Position numbers and translations under genes: made by a program. Below the pieces are notes generated by a model. That model was not told the origin of the DNA. It worked only from the letters and a program-made list of their open reading frames with translations, and did no database searches. Positions 12,804 through 23,960 of a stretch of DNA of 64,000 nt are shown piece after piece. The stretch is from Prostheceraeus crozeri (taxonomy: Eukaryota > Platyhelminthes > Polycladida > Euryleptidae), in assembly GCA_907163375.1 (NCBI GenBank), contig CAJQUW010003182.1:62001-126000 (forward strand). The letters are read 5' to 3'. The stretch's first letter is position 1, and each line of letters opens with the position of its first letter.

Positions 12804-15200
12804 TGTTCTAAATAAAAAATATAAATGCAAGATCGTCAAAAATTGCGTGATATTATCTGGAAATCGGACAGATTATGAAGGATGATGATGGACGGCTGCC
12901 TCACGCGAGTTTGCGATCTCAAATCGTGGAATATTGAAAGGTAATCAGTATACTGAAGCGAGCTTATATGTGCTCCGACATCACCATTAAGAAGCCAATT
13001 CGCGACTTGAAATATCCGGAGTGGTGCGCGTTTCAACGTCTTCTTCAACAAATCCGAGATCACCTTTCTCTCGATAACATGAATCAACCTGAAACCACGA
13101 CTCCTCCAACAAATGAAATCATAGAATAGGGGAATTTCTCCTCAGACAAGTTGGCAGTAAAAATTCATTACTTGTAGAGTTGTGTTCAACATGAATTGTA
13201 TTTGTGTTGAAAGTAGGTTTCAAAGCTCATGTAACTTGAATATATTATCGATGATGAGAGCAGTTGCTGTGTAGTGTGTTCTCTAGGGTTAAAACATGGT
13301 ATGCTTTAATACCACCTTTTAAAGCACTTTTACGAAACCGGGTTTCGACTGAAACATGTCTTTTGTCTTTTCCATGGCAAGAATCATAGATAGACGCTGT
13401 TAGATTGCTTTGAAGTGAGCCTATCAGATAGTGATGCGTGATTGAAGCATTAAAAGCACTATTATAATAATAATACTTTTAAATAACACAATTTTAATTT
13501 GCAGATGTTATGCGATCGCCCTTGTGTTCTTACTTTGACAGCAGAAGTACAGTCGGCCACGGAATAATAGATTAGCAGAGGCGCTGTGACATATAACTAC
13601 TCCAAAAGTTGTACCGATTTATAAATGTATTTGTCATCTATATGATATATTAAAAACGGGTCTCGTAGGAGAATTTTGGGGTATGAAAGAGTCCGTATAA
13701 CAAGAGGGTCCATTAATCAGACAAATTTTTTTTGAATTGCATATTCTTTGTAAATGATTTGTTCAGATATGTCAAGAAAATTACTAATTATGCAGTTGAA
13801 TGCAAAAAAGATATTGCTAGAAATATGCACTTTATCCACATTGAACCACATTCTCGCATGGATCGTCAATCAGTAGCATGATAGCATCACCTACACATGA
13901 TAGGAAATGATTTGAAGACATTGTGGCACTAGACTCAATATTTTTCAGTTAATAAGAGAAAACATAGAAACACAGAATTAAATATTTTGCTTATCTGCTT
14001 CGGTTTGCTAGAAGTGTGATTAATACGAAATCGCCGGCACATCGAGGAACCTACTAAGTGGGCAAAAAGGAATTCCTTATACCTTACAGAGATAGGAAAA
14101 AAGTCTTGCGTCGCTTGAGGATTAATGTGAGTTCCAGCAAAGTGCTTCGATTGCCAAAATTCCTTCAGATTCGAAGAATTCAGATCATTGCACACAGGTT
14201 TTCTCCATAATGTTAACCCTTCCGATCATTATTAAAAAAATTAGCAGGCGTACGAAAATTAGTTCACTTGATGATTTCACATCCTCGTCTCCTCGGCATT
14301 GCTCACTGTATAGTGCCCCTACATTGAATCGAAGCCAGGCATCGATGTGTGTTTTGGTGTGTGCGAAGTGATATCACATCACGCACGCATCTCTCACTGG
14401 CTCTGGTGTCCTCTGCTGACAGCTTACTGTCAGCCATTTCCAATATCAAGCGATACACGAATTATCCATTCGAGAAGGAGCAAGTTGTCTAATTCTGCGA
14501 TGAGTGGACTGCATTTCGATATTAAGGTTGCATACACTTATTCCTTTCTAGGAAACCGAAGCGCGCGCAGATGAATCTCATTCTGTGCATAGAAAATTTC
14601 ATCTTTACCGAAAACTGCAATCTGCGTCCTTTTGGATGTGTTTTCCTTTGATCGTGTCTGACAAGAAGAGGAACTCACTAGAACTCGGCAGACGCACAGA
14701 TGTACATCATTCTGTGACAGTCTCATTTTCGGTCTCGTTCCCCGCGGAAACTCGCTCTGGCTGCCGGACTATTACACTTTGCGTGAACACCGAACATGGT
14801 AGCGACGTTGGAAAAATGCATCGCATTCAGTGCAACTTGGTTCTGAATTTCGCCGATACTCAGGGCTGATATCTGTCCCTAAGAAATAAGTACTAGATGA
14901 GATATATCAATCAGTCACCTGCTGCAAACTATTGCTTAACATAGCGCATAAGCACAAGGCCCAACCGCTTTGTGTACATTGATGCGGTAGTGCATATTGT
15001 CTTCCTTCTAGGAGTCAGAATCATTTGTGCCATTTTTTCATAATCGATGTCTAAAAACTAAATCCTGAATTTTGCGGGTCGACGCAATTATTTGGACTGA
15101 TGAACTAATCGGGGATGGTGAATTGTTACAAAAACAAAAGGACGTACCAATAAGACAACAAAAGAGTCAAAACTAAAGCAATGTGAGGCCGATGTATCAT
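12804..15200. other. Non-coding stretch 5' of the peptide gene
   Basis: On the minus strand this is upstream of the candidate precursor and could hold its promoter and a 5' untranslated exon. The minus open frame 12836-13087 ends where the precursor frame begins and may be chance. The small plus frames at 14347-14869 have no recognisable domain. Confidence 0.4.
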
Positions 15201-15663
15201 TGCATATGAATTGGAGAAAAACAACTGTTTCATCGTAAAGTGTAATCCGCGAGGCCTTTCGACGACTCTCGTCAAGCGGTACGTCGTATTTACAGATAAA
15301 TCATGAAAACGTTTATATACAAAATGACATTAAAGAAAGTGAGTCAAAGTCAAAGGTTCCAAATTGATGAGGTTGGAATTGATCTCACCTCAAAAATAGA
15401 AAGTCAAGTGAAGTCTTGCATAAATGACCTCATGAAAGTCAATGCTATGTCACCTGCTATGGCTCATACCGGTAAGCTAAAATTAAAAGGCACTTGCATT
15501 CCAAGAATGTGCGAGCTATCAAACCTTCACAAAGTTGACTCGCCACTTAGACCAATATTAAGTATGACGAATACCCCAAAGGTCAGAAGTTAGAAGTCAG
15601 ATCCACGGTAGCGCGAACGTCATCACTGTTTGCTTTTGTACACACAAATTGGGTCTTGTGACA

Positions 15664-15936
15664 TCAATGATTGTCGCCTCTAGGAACTATTCTGGTCATG
15701 AAAACGACCTTCGGCTCAATAGCTGGAAAGGCTAGAGCAGTTACAGCACGGACTTTCGTTTGGACCTCGTTCGAAAATCTTTTGCCCAGAAACGGTACCA
15801 TCAGGCAAACAGTCTTCTTTCCAGGAACATATTCAGTCTCCTGTTCCTGCCTTGGTTTGCTGTACTTCTCGATGAAGGAGGATGGATAACCATTGGACTG
15901 TAACGTTTCCTGAATAAGCTTAAATTCAGCAGACAA
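15664..15936 (-). pseudogene. PLE connector region between RT and GIY-YIG
   Basis: The frame contains FKLIQETLQSNGYPSSFI followed by a basic stretch and a phrase like MVPFLGKRFSNEVQTKVR. In PLE proteins this segment lies between the thumb and the GIY-YIG nuclease; the same NGYP signature occurs in the copy at 42.1 kb. Neither a palm nor a nuclease domain is present. It sits in the spacer of the palindrome and reads in the same direction as the right arm. Confidence 0.65.
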
Positions 15937-16137
15937 TTGATCTGCACTACAAATACGTCTTTCACGATTTGACGTGATTGCTTTTGTAAGAAGAGGGACA
16001 AAGCTGAAGAAATGCAGATATAAACCTGTCCAAATGGATTTTCTAAATACAGATATAGAAAAGTTATCGTCGTTTTTAATAATCGTCGTCTATATTGAAT
16101 TTGTGTTGCATATTTTCGATAAGATCGATTGTCTCCA

Positions 16138-16473
16138 TCAAGGGAAAAGTGAGCTAATGTCGAAAGAGCAAAACTGCTTGCTGTTTAGCTGTAATGAACG
16201 AAGGCGATTTACGAAATCGAAAGAATCTTTGATAGTGAATTTTGCTGCTGCGTCACGAATTGGTGAGAAAATAGTAGCAAGCCACTGGGCTCGCTTGTGT
16301 GTTGGGGTATTCGTCATACTTAATATTAGTCTAAGTGGCGAGTCAACTTTGCGAAGGTTTGATAGCTCGCACATTCTTGGAATGCAAGTGCTTTTTAATT
16401 TTAGCTTACCGGTATGAGCCATAGCAGGTGACATAGCATTGACTTTCATGAGGTCATTTATGCAAGACTTCAC
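16138..16473 (-). pseudogene. PLE reverse transcriptase, finger-domain fragment
   Basis: The frame runs through CIPRMCELSNLRKVDSPLR, then LAxxxF, then FTIKDSFDFVNRLRSL and FCSFDISSLFP. The last phrase corresponds to reverse-transcriptase motif A (SFDISSLF, first catalytic aspartate). The protein stops there, before motifs B and C. The left arm at 15303-15593 (plus) repeats the first third of this frame. Confidence 0.75.
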
Positions 16474-16704
16474 TTGACTTTCTATTTTTGAGGTGAGATC
16501 AATTCCAACCTCATCAATTTGGAACCTTCGACTTCAACTAAAAGGGACCTTTGACTTTGACTCACTTTCTTTAATGTCATTTTGTATATAAACGTTTTCA
16601 TGATTTATCTGTAAATACGACGTACCGCTTGACGAGAGTCGTCGAAAGGCCTCGCGGATTACACTTTACGATGAAACAGTTGCTTTGTCTCCAATTCATA
16701 TGCA

Positions 16705-17584
16705 GAGTCAAAACTTTAAATTTCACTTGTCAATTGAAACATCAATTTTAACTTCTTGCAATCATCAAGGAATAGGATGAATGACTTCGGACGAAAGCTG
16801 TTAGCCTTCAAAATACGTTTGCTTGTAAATTGAAAAACTAGAGGAAATGGCAAGAAATAACAAACAATAGAAAACACCCACATCATCAAGTAACATTCAT
16901 TGTAAGAATTTCAAGATGGGACAGGATTCACTGTTGTTTCTTATATTGCAAGTTGAATAAGCCAGTTGATTTATGGGCAAGATCAATTGGAATTTGTCGT
17001 CAATTTAAATTATTCTTTTACATTAACATTATTCCTCACGAAGACAGGTAGATTTTGTGAATCTTTTCATAAGTACCGCTATCGCTTTCCTGTTATAAAT
17101 TGCACATTGTTTATAGCACAGAAATCCGTCAGATGGCAGTATATACTATTAAAGGACTAGAGCGCACGCACATGAACTGAAAACAATACTACCTCATAAT
17201 CGCAGGTTGCTATGATAGCAGTACTTGACCTAGGACGGTTTCCAATGACGTACAAAGTGCTTTATTAATTAGAACATTATCTTGTTATAAATGTTTCGGG
17301 ACATTTTGGAGCGTCATCAATGTAAAAATTAATTTTGATAAAATAATTTACAATGCAAGAAGCTATAACTACTCATGTATTTCTCAAATTTGACTCATTT
17401 CATGGTGAATCAACATTGACTTGGATCGGCACTGAGCAGCTAAAATTGCCATCAACTTACCAGAACAGCTAATTTCTCATGGAAATCTGATTATTTGGTT
17501 TTGTTTCAGTTAGTATATCAAGAATAGAAGTCAACTGATAGCTGATGGTCTCTCCATCTGTTCTTGAATATCTAAAGAGAATAA
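16705..17584. other. Non-coding stretch, nothing recognised
   Basis: No supported gene or repeat boundary. The open frame 16966-17160 has no recognisable domain. Confidence 0.5.
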
Positions 17585-17760
17585 CAGCGATTAAGTCAAT
17601 AAAAGACACCAACACCCTTGATTCCCCGACCGCGCTCGCCTGACCCAGCGCATCCTGCCTGATCATTTCAAGGCAGAAGTCACTAATCGTTGTCATTCTC
17701 TTTAGATATTCGATATCGGCTTACTGCGACAGACCTTTGTTGTCAATCTACAACTTGACT
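17585..17760 (-). repeat. Second-family SINE, minus copy with partial head
   Basis: It contains the complement of the family body (AGTCAATAAAAGACACCAACA, then CCCGACCGCGCTCGCCTGACC). It is followed at 17690 by GTTGTCATTCTCTTTAGATATTC, a segment that lies in the SINE tail elsewhere. The tRNA-like head is largely missing. With the plus copy that starts at about 17905 it forms another inverted pair. Confidence 0.65.
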
Positions 17761-18178
17761 CGAAACACCTGTTGATATGAATGCTAAAGCATATTGATAG
17801 CACATTGATATGCTACATAATATGTAGCACAGTGACATGCTACATTTGCGATATGAATGCTGGTCGTATTCTGTCAGTAATAATAACATTAATAGGACAA
17901 TAAACTGTCGACATCATTTGAAGATGACTTCTGCCTTTCACTCGCATTCCTTTTGTACCGTCAGCGTGGCCTTGCGAAGGTGAGAGTTCGTCTCCACCGC
18001 GGCCTTCGGTTCGATTCCTGCGTCAGGCGAGTGCAGTCGGGAAATCAAGGGGTTGATGTCTTTTATTGACTTAATAATAATAATAATAATAAATCGTTTA
18101 TATTTTGAATGATAATCATACAGTGCAAGAAACATTCATAATGTTCTATACATTAAGGAAATCAAAGTGACAAAGTAA

Positions 18179-18916
18179 TTACGTTGCATTAAACAACTTT
18201 ATACAAAAGAGGAAGAAAGAAAGAGACCGACGTTTAGTTCGGGAGAGTGGTACAGCAAATTTCACCGAATAAGTCAATCGGCGTGGAGCAAATTTTTTGA
18301 CCGTATGTCCTTGCACTAGCGTAGAGCGAAACACGTTTAAGGCCTTTTGCTGTCTTCTTTCTTCTAAACTGGGTAAGCATTCTCGTTTACAGGTGGTACC
18401 ACATATTATTCGATGGCATCGTTTCCGTATTTTCTCCAATATTGTCGAAGATGAAGTTGTCATTCCGACCATCAGCGGGCAATTATACTCGATCACACCA
18501 AGAATCATTTGAGTATAAATCTGAATGAGATCCTGCTTGCGTATCGAAGGAATCTTGCGAACAGTCTTGAGCAGGTGTATACGCTGTGATGCTCTCTTTG
18601 CTATGTAGTTGATATGAGACTTCCATCCTGTATTTTTGTCGAAAACTACTCTAAGAATGTTAATAGAGTCAGAAGTGGGAATAGATGTTATAGGTAAGCG
18701 TCTATACTTGTCAGATCCAATAAGCATAAGCTTGGTTTTATTGTCATTAAGGATCAGCCCATGTTTGTCACACCACTCACGAACATTGCGTACTTCGGTA
18801 TTGACATTTATATCGACGTCATCAGAGTCTGAAAACTTGGAGATTATAACAACATCATCGGCATATTTGTACATTTCGGAGGATGGTAATAGTTTGTTGA
18901 GTGAACTTATATACAC
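18179..18916 (-). pseudogene. LINE reverse transcriptase, C-terminal part
   Basis: The frame opens with YISSLNKLL and then KYADDVVII at about residues 17-25, the catalytic motif C of non-LTR reverse transcriptases. Thumb-domain sequence follows: WCDKHGL.LN..KTK, then W..HI.YI, then the late RRLTYSVKFAVPLSRTKR. The frame immediately upstream (18917-19016) reads AQGSVLSPYFF, which is motif B. The family looks Jockey/CR1-like, but I cannot place the clade. No endonuclease survives. Confidence 0.8.
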
Positions 18917-19016
18917 ACAGAAGAAGTAAGGAGATAGAACCGATCCCTGAGCGACAACAGATGCAACTGAATTATTGAAACTTAGAGTGCCATCAGGCAG
19001 ACGTCCGCGTTGAAAT

Positions 19017-19313
19017 CTATTTGAAAAATAGTCCTAGCACCATTTGATGAAACCATTCGGCAGTTTGGCGGACGAGACCTTCATGCGGGATTCGATCAAA
19101 TGGACGACTGAAATCAAAAGACAAACTGAAAATTCCTTTAACTGTAGGATCGTCGAGTGAGATAGTTATGTACTCATGCATTGATATTTGAGCCATGAGA
19201 GTTGAACTTCCAGGACGGAACCCATATTGTGAGTTACCATACAATTTCAGAAGTCTTTCTTTTACTGAGGACAATACCACCTTCTCGAGAATTTTCGCCA
19301 TTATTGGTAACAA
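19017..19313 (-). pseudogene. LINE reverse transcriptase, N-terminal part
   Basis: It reads LLPIMAKILEKVVL, then YGFRPGSSTLMAQ, then SLSFDFSRPFDRIPHEGL. These are the conserved finger and palm motifs 1, 2 and A (DFSxxFD) of a non-LTR reverse transcriptase. A frame change and stop near 19015 separate it from the motif-C part downstream. Upstream, sequence up to 19395 still reads like WKTANIVPIPK, so the truncation point lies near 19400. Confidence 0.8.
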
Positions 19314-19728
19314 GGATATTCGACGGAAGGTATTAATGCGGGGATGGTTTGTCTTGGGAATTGGGACAATGTTTGCCGTTTTCCATGGTATTGGAGTTCT
19401 CTGTTGTCATTCTCTTTAGATATTAAATATACTGCAACAGACCTTTCTTGTCATTCCATCTGCTCTTGCAGGCATCAACAGATTCGAAGGCTATGCGATT
19501 TCCGGATCCCGCAACTACAACGTAAGCGATAGACATACAGCTATGAAATAACGACAAGTCTATGTAGCACATTTGCTGTGATAAATCGTTCTCTTGAAAA
19601 ATTGGATGGGATATATTGTTTCCAAAACGATTTTCTCGAAGAACTATCTTCGAACTATTTCCAACGCAACTTTTTTTGGTTTCAAATGATAATTAATCAG
19701 CGAAAACATGTGATCAAAATACATGCCG

Positions 19729-21865
19729 TCAACTAGGGTAACTTGTGCCACTTTTTTGCATTTTTTTGAGATTGCGCCCAAGAAAAATTTGATTTAGAAC
19801 TCCAAATCTTCATGGCACTAAACTTCACGGTTCTAGAAATACCACACACATTTTTTGAATTTTTTTCTAGCTATACTTTTGACACTAGGACCCGCCAAAA
19901 ATGGCAGAAGTTACCCCATCAAATGGGCAACTTGTGCCACTCATCTAATTCGGTCATTTACTTACAGATATTACTTGAAATCACAAAATCAAATGTTTCT
20001 AATTTATTTTGCAGTATTTAAACAATAACAATCGTACATGAAACTCGGAGATATTTCAGAATATGTAAAAAATATAAAAGCAAATGTCGTAAAAAGGGTA
20101 ATTTCTTCCTTAAAATTGATCAAACATCGATATAGTATATCGTCACTCAATATTTGATGTGAAGATAGCATAATAATAGGAAATGAAAGGGTCTTTGTGC
20201 ACTTGTAATAAACATTCGAGGAAATAGTATAACATTGTCTAGCCTAATCGAAGTTGATGGATAGCAAAAGCTGGAGTAGACCTACACATTCCACTACGAG
20301 GCACTCTACAAGATCGCAATACAATATTCATTGCAATGCAATTGCCATTCGTCACAGATAACATGGAAACGAAGCACGCCTCTTCTAAGAACGATAGGTG
20401 GTCTTACTTTACCGATAATCTGCTCGTAATCAATGTCTGAAATATTGTCTTTCTCTGGGAAATGAATTGATCGTATTCGTCCCGATATTGTTTCACAGAC
20501 TCTACTGTGAAATCGGCATTTCCATGAATGGTCAGCACTTGTCCTAAGAAAATGTCGCATGCTGTTTGATCGAAGCAAACTGAATTTGACGAGAACCCAG
20601 TCAAAGTTCCAATAGCAATTTCTTCGACTCCCTCCATCGGGTGCTGCTGATGATCGAGTGACATATTGCATGTGAAATCTGAAGCACTTTGCTGTCCTCA
20701 ACAGACTCAAGCGGTAAATCGGCATCTAAACTTGAGATGTCAAAGTTCGACGCGTCTGTTCTCCTCCATTTTGGTGATGAAGTGCAGTATTCCATTTCAT
20801 CACAGTTACACATTGGTCAGGTTCGACATTCATCCGTTTATTTGCCGGGCGCATTTGTGGCTTTTCTGGTTTGCGAGTATAACGCATCAGACGAAGAAAC
20901 TCAACTAAGCTGTCACTCATGTCTTAACAATTTGCCTGACCGTCTTCAGGTAATTGTTCCAGTACCGTACTCTATCACAATTCAAAGGAACGATCCCGGC
21001 CTTTTCGAATCTGCGATCTTCAAATAGCTTATCCATTGCGTCTAAATTGATGAGCTAGTGAAGGGCATCCTTTGGAATTGATGACAATTTGCGTCCATGG
21101 CTATGTTTCCACTCAGTCAACGTTTGTCTGCACACAAACTTCAAAAGTGAGAAAAAGGCAATGTCAGCGCAGTTTTGAATTACTGGTCATTACTTACCGT
21201 TTCGCACAGGATCGCAAGAAACGAATGCAATATATCTCAAACTGCAAAAAACGGACTTTCAATAGGCCTATATGTTTACATCATTTGAACAAAATGAAAA
21301 AGATCATTATAGGACTCACAGTTACAGTCAATTAAAGATCTATTTTACTGATCAATAGCCAAAATTAATATTTTTGACCAAATTATACTTCATGAAAATC
21401 CTTTCTGTGCAATAGGAATCCATTATCATTATTTAGGGATAACCTGTGCCATCGACCTGAGGTATAACTTGTGCCACGAAAATAGACTAAGTTCACTAAA
21501 ATTGGTCTCACAACTTCAAAAATAAACCAATTTTGTTCATTCTGTTTCGTTATCTCATGCCAATACGCCACATAATAGGATATCTGGATGCTAACTAAAT
21601 TGAAATAGTGCATCAATACTCACCACATGAAAGCTTTTTGCATTTTGAAAAAGTGCAAAAAAGTGACTTTTTTCAAAAAAGTCTCAGACAATCTGAATTT
21701 TGTAGGAAATCTTATGACTGATGTAACTTTTGCTAAATTCATTCAATTTTACAGGAAAAATGATTACAAGACCGATAATATTATCATAAATCTTACAGAT
21801 GGATGTGAAGGTCCAAAAACGACCGTGGCACAAGTTACCCACGCTGGCACTAGTTACCCAGTTGA
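19729..21865. mobile_element. 2.1-kb DNA element with GTAACTTGTGCCAC repeats
   Basis: The ends are inverted copies: TCAACTAGGGTAACTTGTGCC at 19729 and, on the complement from 21865, TCAACTGGGTAACTAGTGCC. The motif TAACTTGTGCCAC recurs inside at about 19738, 19926, 21443, 21467 and, inverted, 21823. No clear target-site duplication was seen. This looks like a DNA transposon with subterminal repeats; I do not recognise the superfamily. The interior holds a decayed reading frame (next entry). Confidence 0.6.
20306..21027 (-). pseudogene. Unrecognised decayed coding region inside DNA element
   Basis: Minus-strand frames at 20404-20664, 20306-20725, 20601-20813 and 20726-20920 overlap in a staggered way, as expected of one old gene with several frameshifts. 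Phrases include FCFDQTACDIFLGQ-like and DASNFDISSLDADLPLESVED stretches, acidic and well mixed. No catalytic motif was recognised. The opposite-strand open frame 20689-21027 (112 aa) is an alternative reading, and I cannot decide between the strands with confidence. It is probably the element's own protein, not host. Confidence 0.3.
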
Positions 21866-22498
21866 AGGTACCAGCGCTTTGATGTTTCTTTCACTAAGGT
21901 CGAAGAAGGAAAGAAAAATATTTTGTGATAGGCCTATGCAATCTTTTGACTTAATTAACTCTATCATCACATTTTAATCTCACATTTTGTTAATATGGCG
22001 AATATTGCATCAATTTCGATGAGTTACTCAATTATCACAATTTTCGGTGCATTGATAAATTGTAAGCAAACAACTGGTTACTGAAGTAAGTTCGATGAAA
22101 TCATGTTACAACTTCGATTGCAGTAAAAACACACATCTGAGATTCATAAAACAATGAATGGAAGTAAGATGTGACAATGAGCGATTTTCGACAACAATAA
22201 CTCATAGCATGTTGTGGAACGATAAAACCTTGCCGATGAATAATTAAAATATGGACAGTGCAACTAAACGAAAACTAAATGGAGTTAAACAAAGACTGAA
22301 AATCGTCACGACTTTATATCGGTCCCTATGGGTCACGAACAAGTCTATTATATAGTTCACAGTTGAACCAGGGAATAATTGCAAGTTAATTCTAGGTTAA
22401 AGACATTTTACTTTTAGGCTGAATATCTATGGGTTGGTTATGCACAGTCAGAAATTATATTTCACGGGCCGTACGTAGTTAATAACAAACATCCAACT
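21866..22498. other. Non-coding stretch, nothing recognised
   Basis: AT-rich DNA between two DNA elements, with no supported feature. Confidence 0.5.
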
Positions 22499-22868
22499 TA
22501 GGGGTCGGCAGCCTTAAATGGATCGGGTTTAAGCTCCTCGCGGACAGCAACCAAAGAAGTATCTACTCACTACAAATGAATCTTTATTGCGACATTCATA
22601 AGCGCATCATTACGTGCTTACAGAATTGCAATCTCTTTGATGAAAAATCGTCTTCGCAAATTTGTTAATGTGGAAGTCAGAAAATCGTTCATACTTTTAA
22701 ATCATTTTAATCGTCAACAGATTAAGTTCAATAAGAACATGCTGTACTTCAAAAGCGTGAAGATCAATTGTACAAAAATTGCTGTAAGCATCGTAAGGCG
22801 GCCAAGACGGCAATTTTGGAAAGGTGCCGCGGGCTAAACCTAAAAGGGTCACGGACTGTCGACCCCTG
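22499..22868. mobile_element. 370-bp hAT-type MITE
   Basis: It starts TAGGGGTCGGCAG and ends CTGTCGACCCCTG, an imperfect pair of hAT-type CAGGGGTCGGCA ends. Flanks ATCCAACT (22491-22498) and ATTCAATT (22869-22876) match at 6 of 8 positions, consistent with an aged 8-bp target-site duplication. The interior has no transposase; the open frame 22637-22837 shows no domain. Confidence 0.65.
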
Positions 22869-23332
22869 ATTCAATTCAATTCATCAATTTTACAGATTCA
22901 AATACCAGATACTTAGAAATGTCAACCATGAAGATCGATCATATCCCATCTACCGCAAAAATATCAAGTATGACCGAGTAGGCCGAAATTTTCATGTAGG
23001 TCAATGCTGATAGATCCTAACAATCTTAAAATTCTTAAACATACAGGTTATTTTCGTTGGATGGAGTATGAGACATAAAAACAAACTTATATTGAATCAT
23101 ATCAAAATAACTCTACATTTATAATGAGACGAAAATCGTGAAGATTCACAGTTCCCTGATGTCTGGCGCCTATAACTTTTTGTACTGCGCTTTTAACTCT
23201 TTTGTACCTATTGAAAATTAACTAGTCATTCGCTTGTTTTTTTAACTTTGTCACCTTGACGCACTTTGCTACGTTGAATTTGAAGCTATCACATCAAGAT
23301 GAAGATGTTTTCACAAATAGCCTGTGTATCTT

Positions 23333-23565
23333 GATATATTTATCAAATCTCAACAGAGGATTATTAAAGCGTGAAAGCGTCAAAGAGCTAGATCGTAAAT
23401 AAGCCAGGAAACTCGGAACAGATGGTCCGGTTACCTTGTGGTTGAAGATTCAATGTCCTCTAGCTATAGTGCTGCTGGTTCGAATCTGCCCACGACTAAT
23501 GAGATTTGCCAGACTAAAGCATGTCTCGTAATGGTTATATATGTTCAGATTTTAATCAAAAGCAT
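23333..23565. repeat. tRNA-SINE dimer C, degraded
   Basis: A left tail TTTATCAAATCTCAACAG (about 23337), a central tRNA-like part (CAGATGGTCCGGTTACC, box B GGTTCGAATCT near 23478-23488) and a right arm with CCCACGACTAATGAGA mark it as the same family as the dimers at 3.2 and 43.7 kb. Its hammerhead region is ruined (CTAATGA and no GAAAC). Confidence 0.65.
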
Positions 23566-23960
23566 TTGTAGCTTCCATTCTTAACTAAATTAAGGTATTT
23601 TCATGTTCAAGAATTTACAATTTTCAGTTTAAAGCAAAAGCGAAATTCAGATTTCTGCAAGTTGTAGTATAATTTTTTAGAACCCAGTATGTCATGTTGA
23701 ACATAAGTTAATGTCATGCCGTCGACCTAGTTCAAGACCAAAGGTTGACAATAATCTATTTTTCATATCCGCATCTGATTCCCCAAATTGTTACTTTCAC
23801 CGTATCAGCAGTTACAGGCATCCGGGTAATATTATACAGCAGAATAACTTCTTCAACAATGTGATTCGACATTCGCTCTTTGAAATAGGCTACAGTAAGG
23901 GTCACAGTTAGGATCACTAAGTACCCGTTAGCTGCTGGGCCTAAATTTCATGGGGCCTCA
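23566..23960. other. Non-coding stretch, nothing recognised
   Basis: No supported gene or repeat. Confidence 0.45.

Larger units (their letters stand above)
15201..16704. mobile_element. Palindromic Penelope-like element fragment
   Basis: Arms of about 380-400 bp (15201-15582 plus, 16303-16704 minus) are inverted copies of the 5' part of one PLE, separated by about 720 bp from deeper in the element. Both arms encode the phrase CIPRMCELSNL.KVDSPLR, equivalent to the PLE finger-domain signature before the reverse-transcriptase palm. Inverted or tandem partial copies are a known habit of PLEs. The palm with the catalytic aspartates is absent, so the copy cannot be autonomous. Confidence 0.75.
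18076..19400 (-). mobile_element. 5'-truncated non-LTR retrotransposon (LINE)
   Basis: On the minus strand it ends in a (TTA)n tract (plus-strand TAATAATAAT, about 18072-18090), a typical LINE 3' tail, and begins abruptly at about 19400 inside the reverse-transcriptase domain. Only the reverse-transcriptase part remains; no endonuclease is present. It inserted into a SINE tail, so it is younger than that SINE. Confidence 0.8.
17905..19450 (+). repeat. Second-family SINE split by a LINE insertion
   Basis: The plus-oriented SINE runs from about 17905, with box-A-like GTGGCCTTGCGAAGG near 17967 and box B GGTTCGATTCC near 18008. It reaches GTCTTTTATTGACTTAA at 18074 and resumes at 19401 with TTGTCATTCTCTTTAGATATT..ATATACTGCAACAG. 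In the intact copy at 5.1 kb these two halves are joined. The 1.3 kb between them is a LINE in the opposite orientation. Confidence 0.75.

Noticed and set aside
12836-13087. 83-aa frame as the first exon of the peptide precursor
   Set aside because: It has no signal peptide or splice donor in the right place, and the precursor's own frame already supplies the signal peptide.
16625-16657. Confident hammerhead at the PLE palindrome end
   Set aside because: Stem II is only two base pairs, the core has a change at position 3, and it is antisense to the PLE frame; kept only as a side remark.
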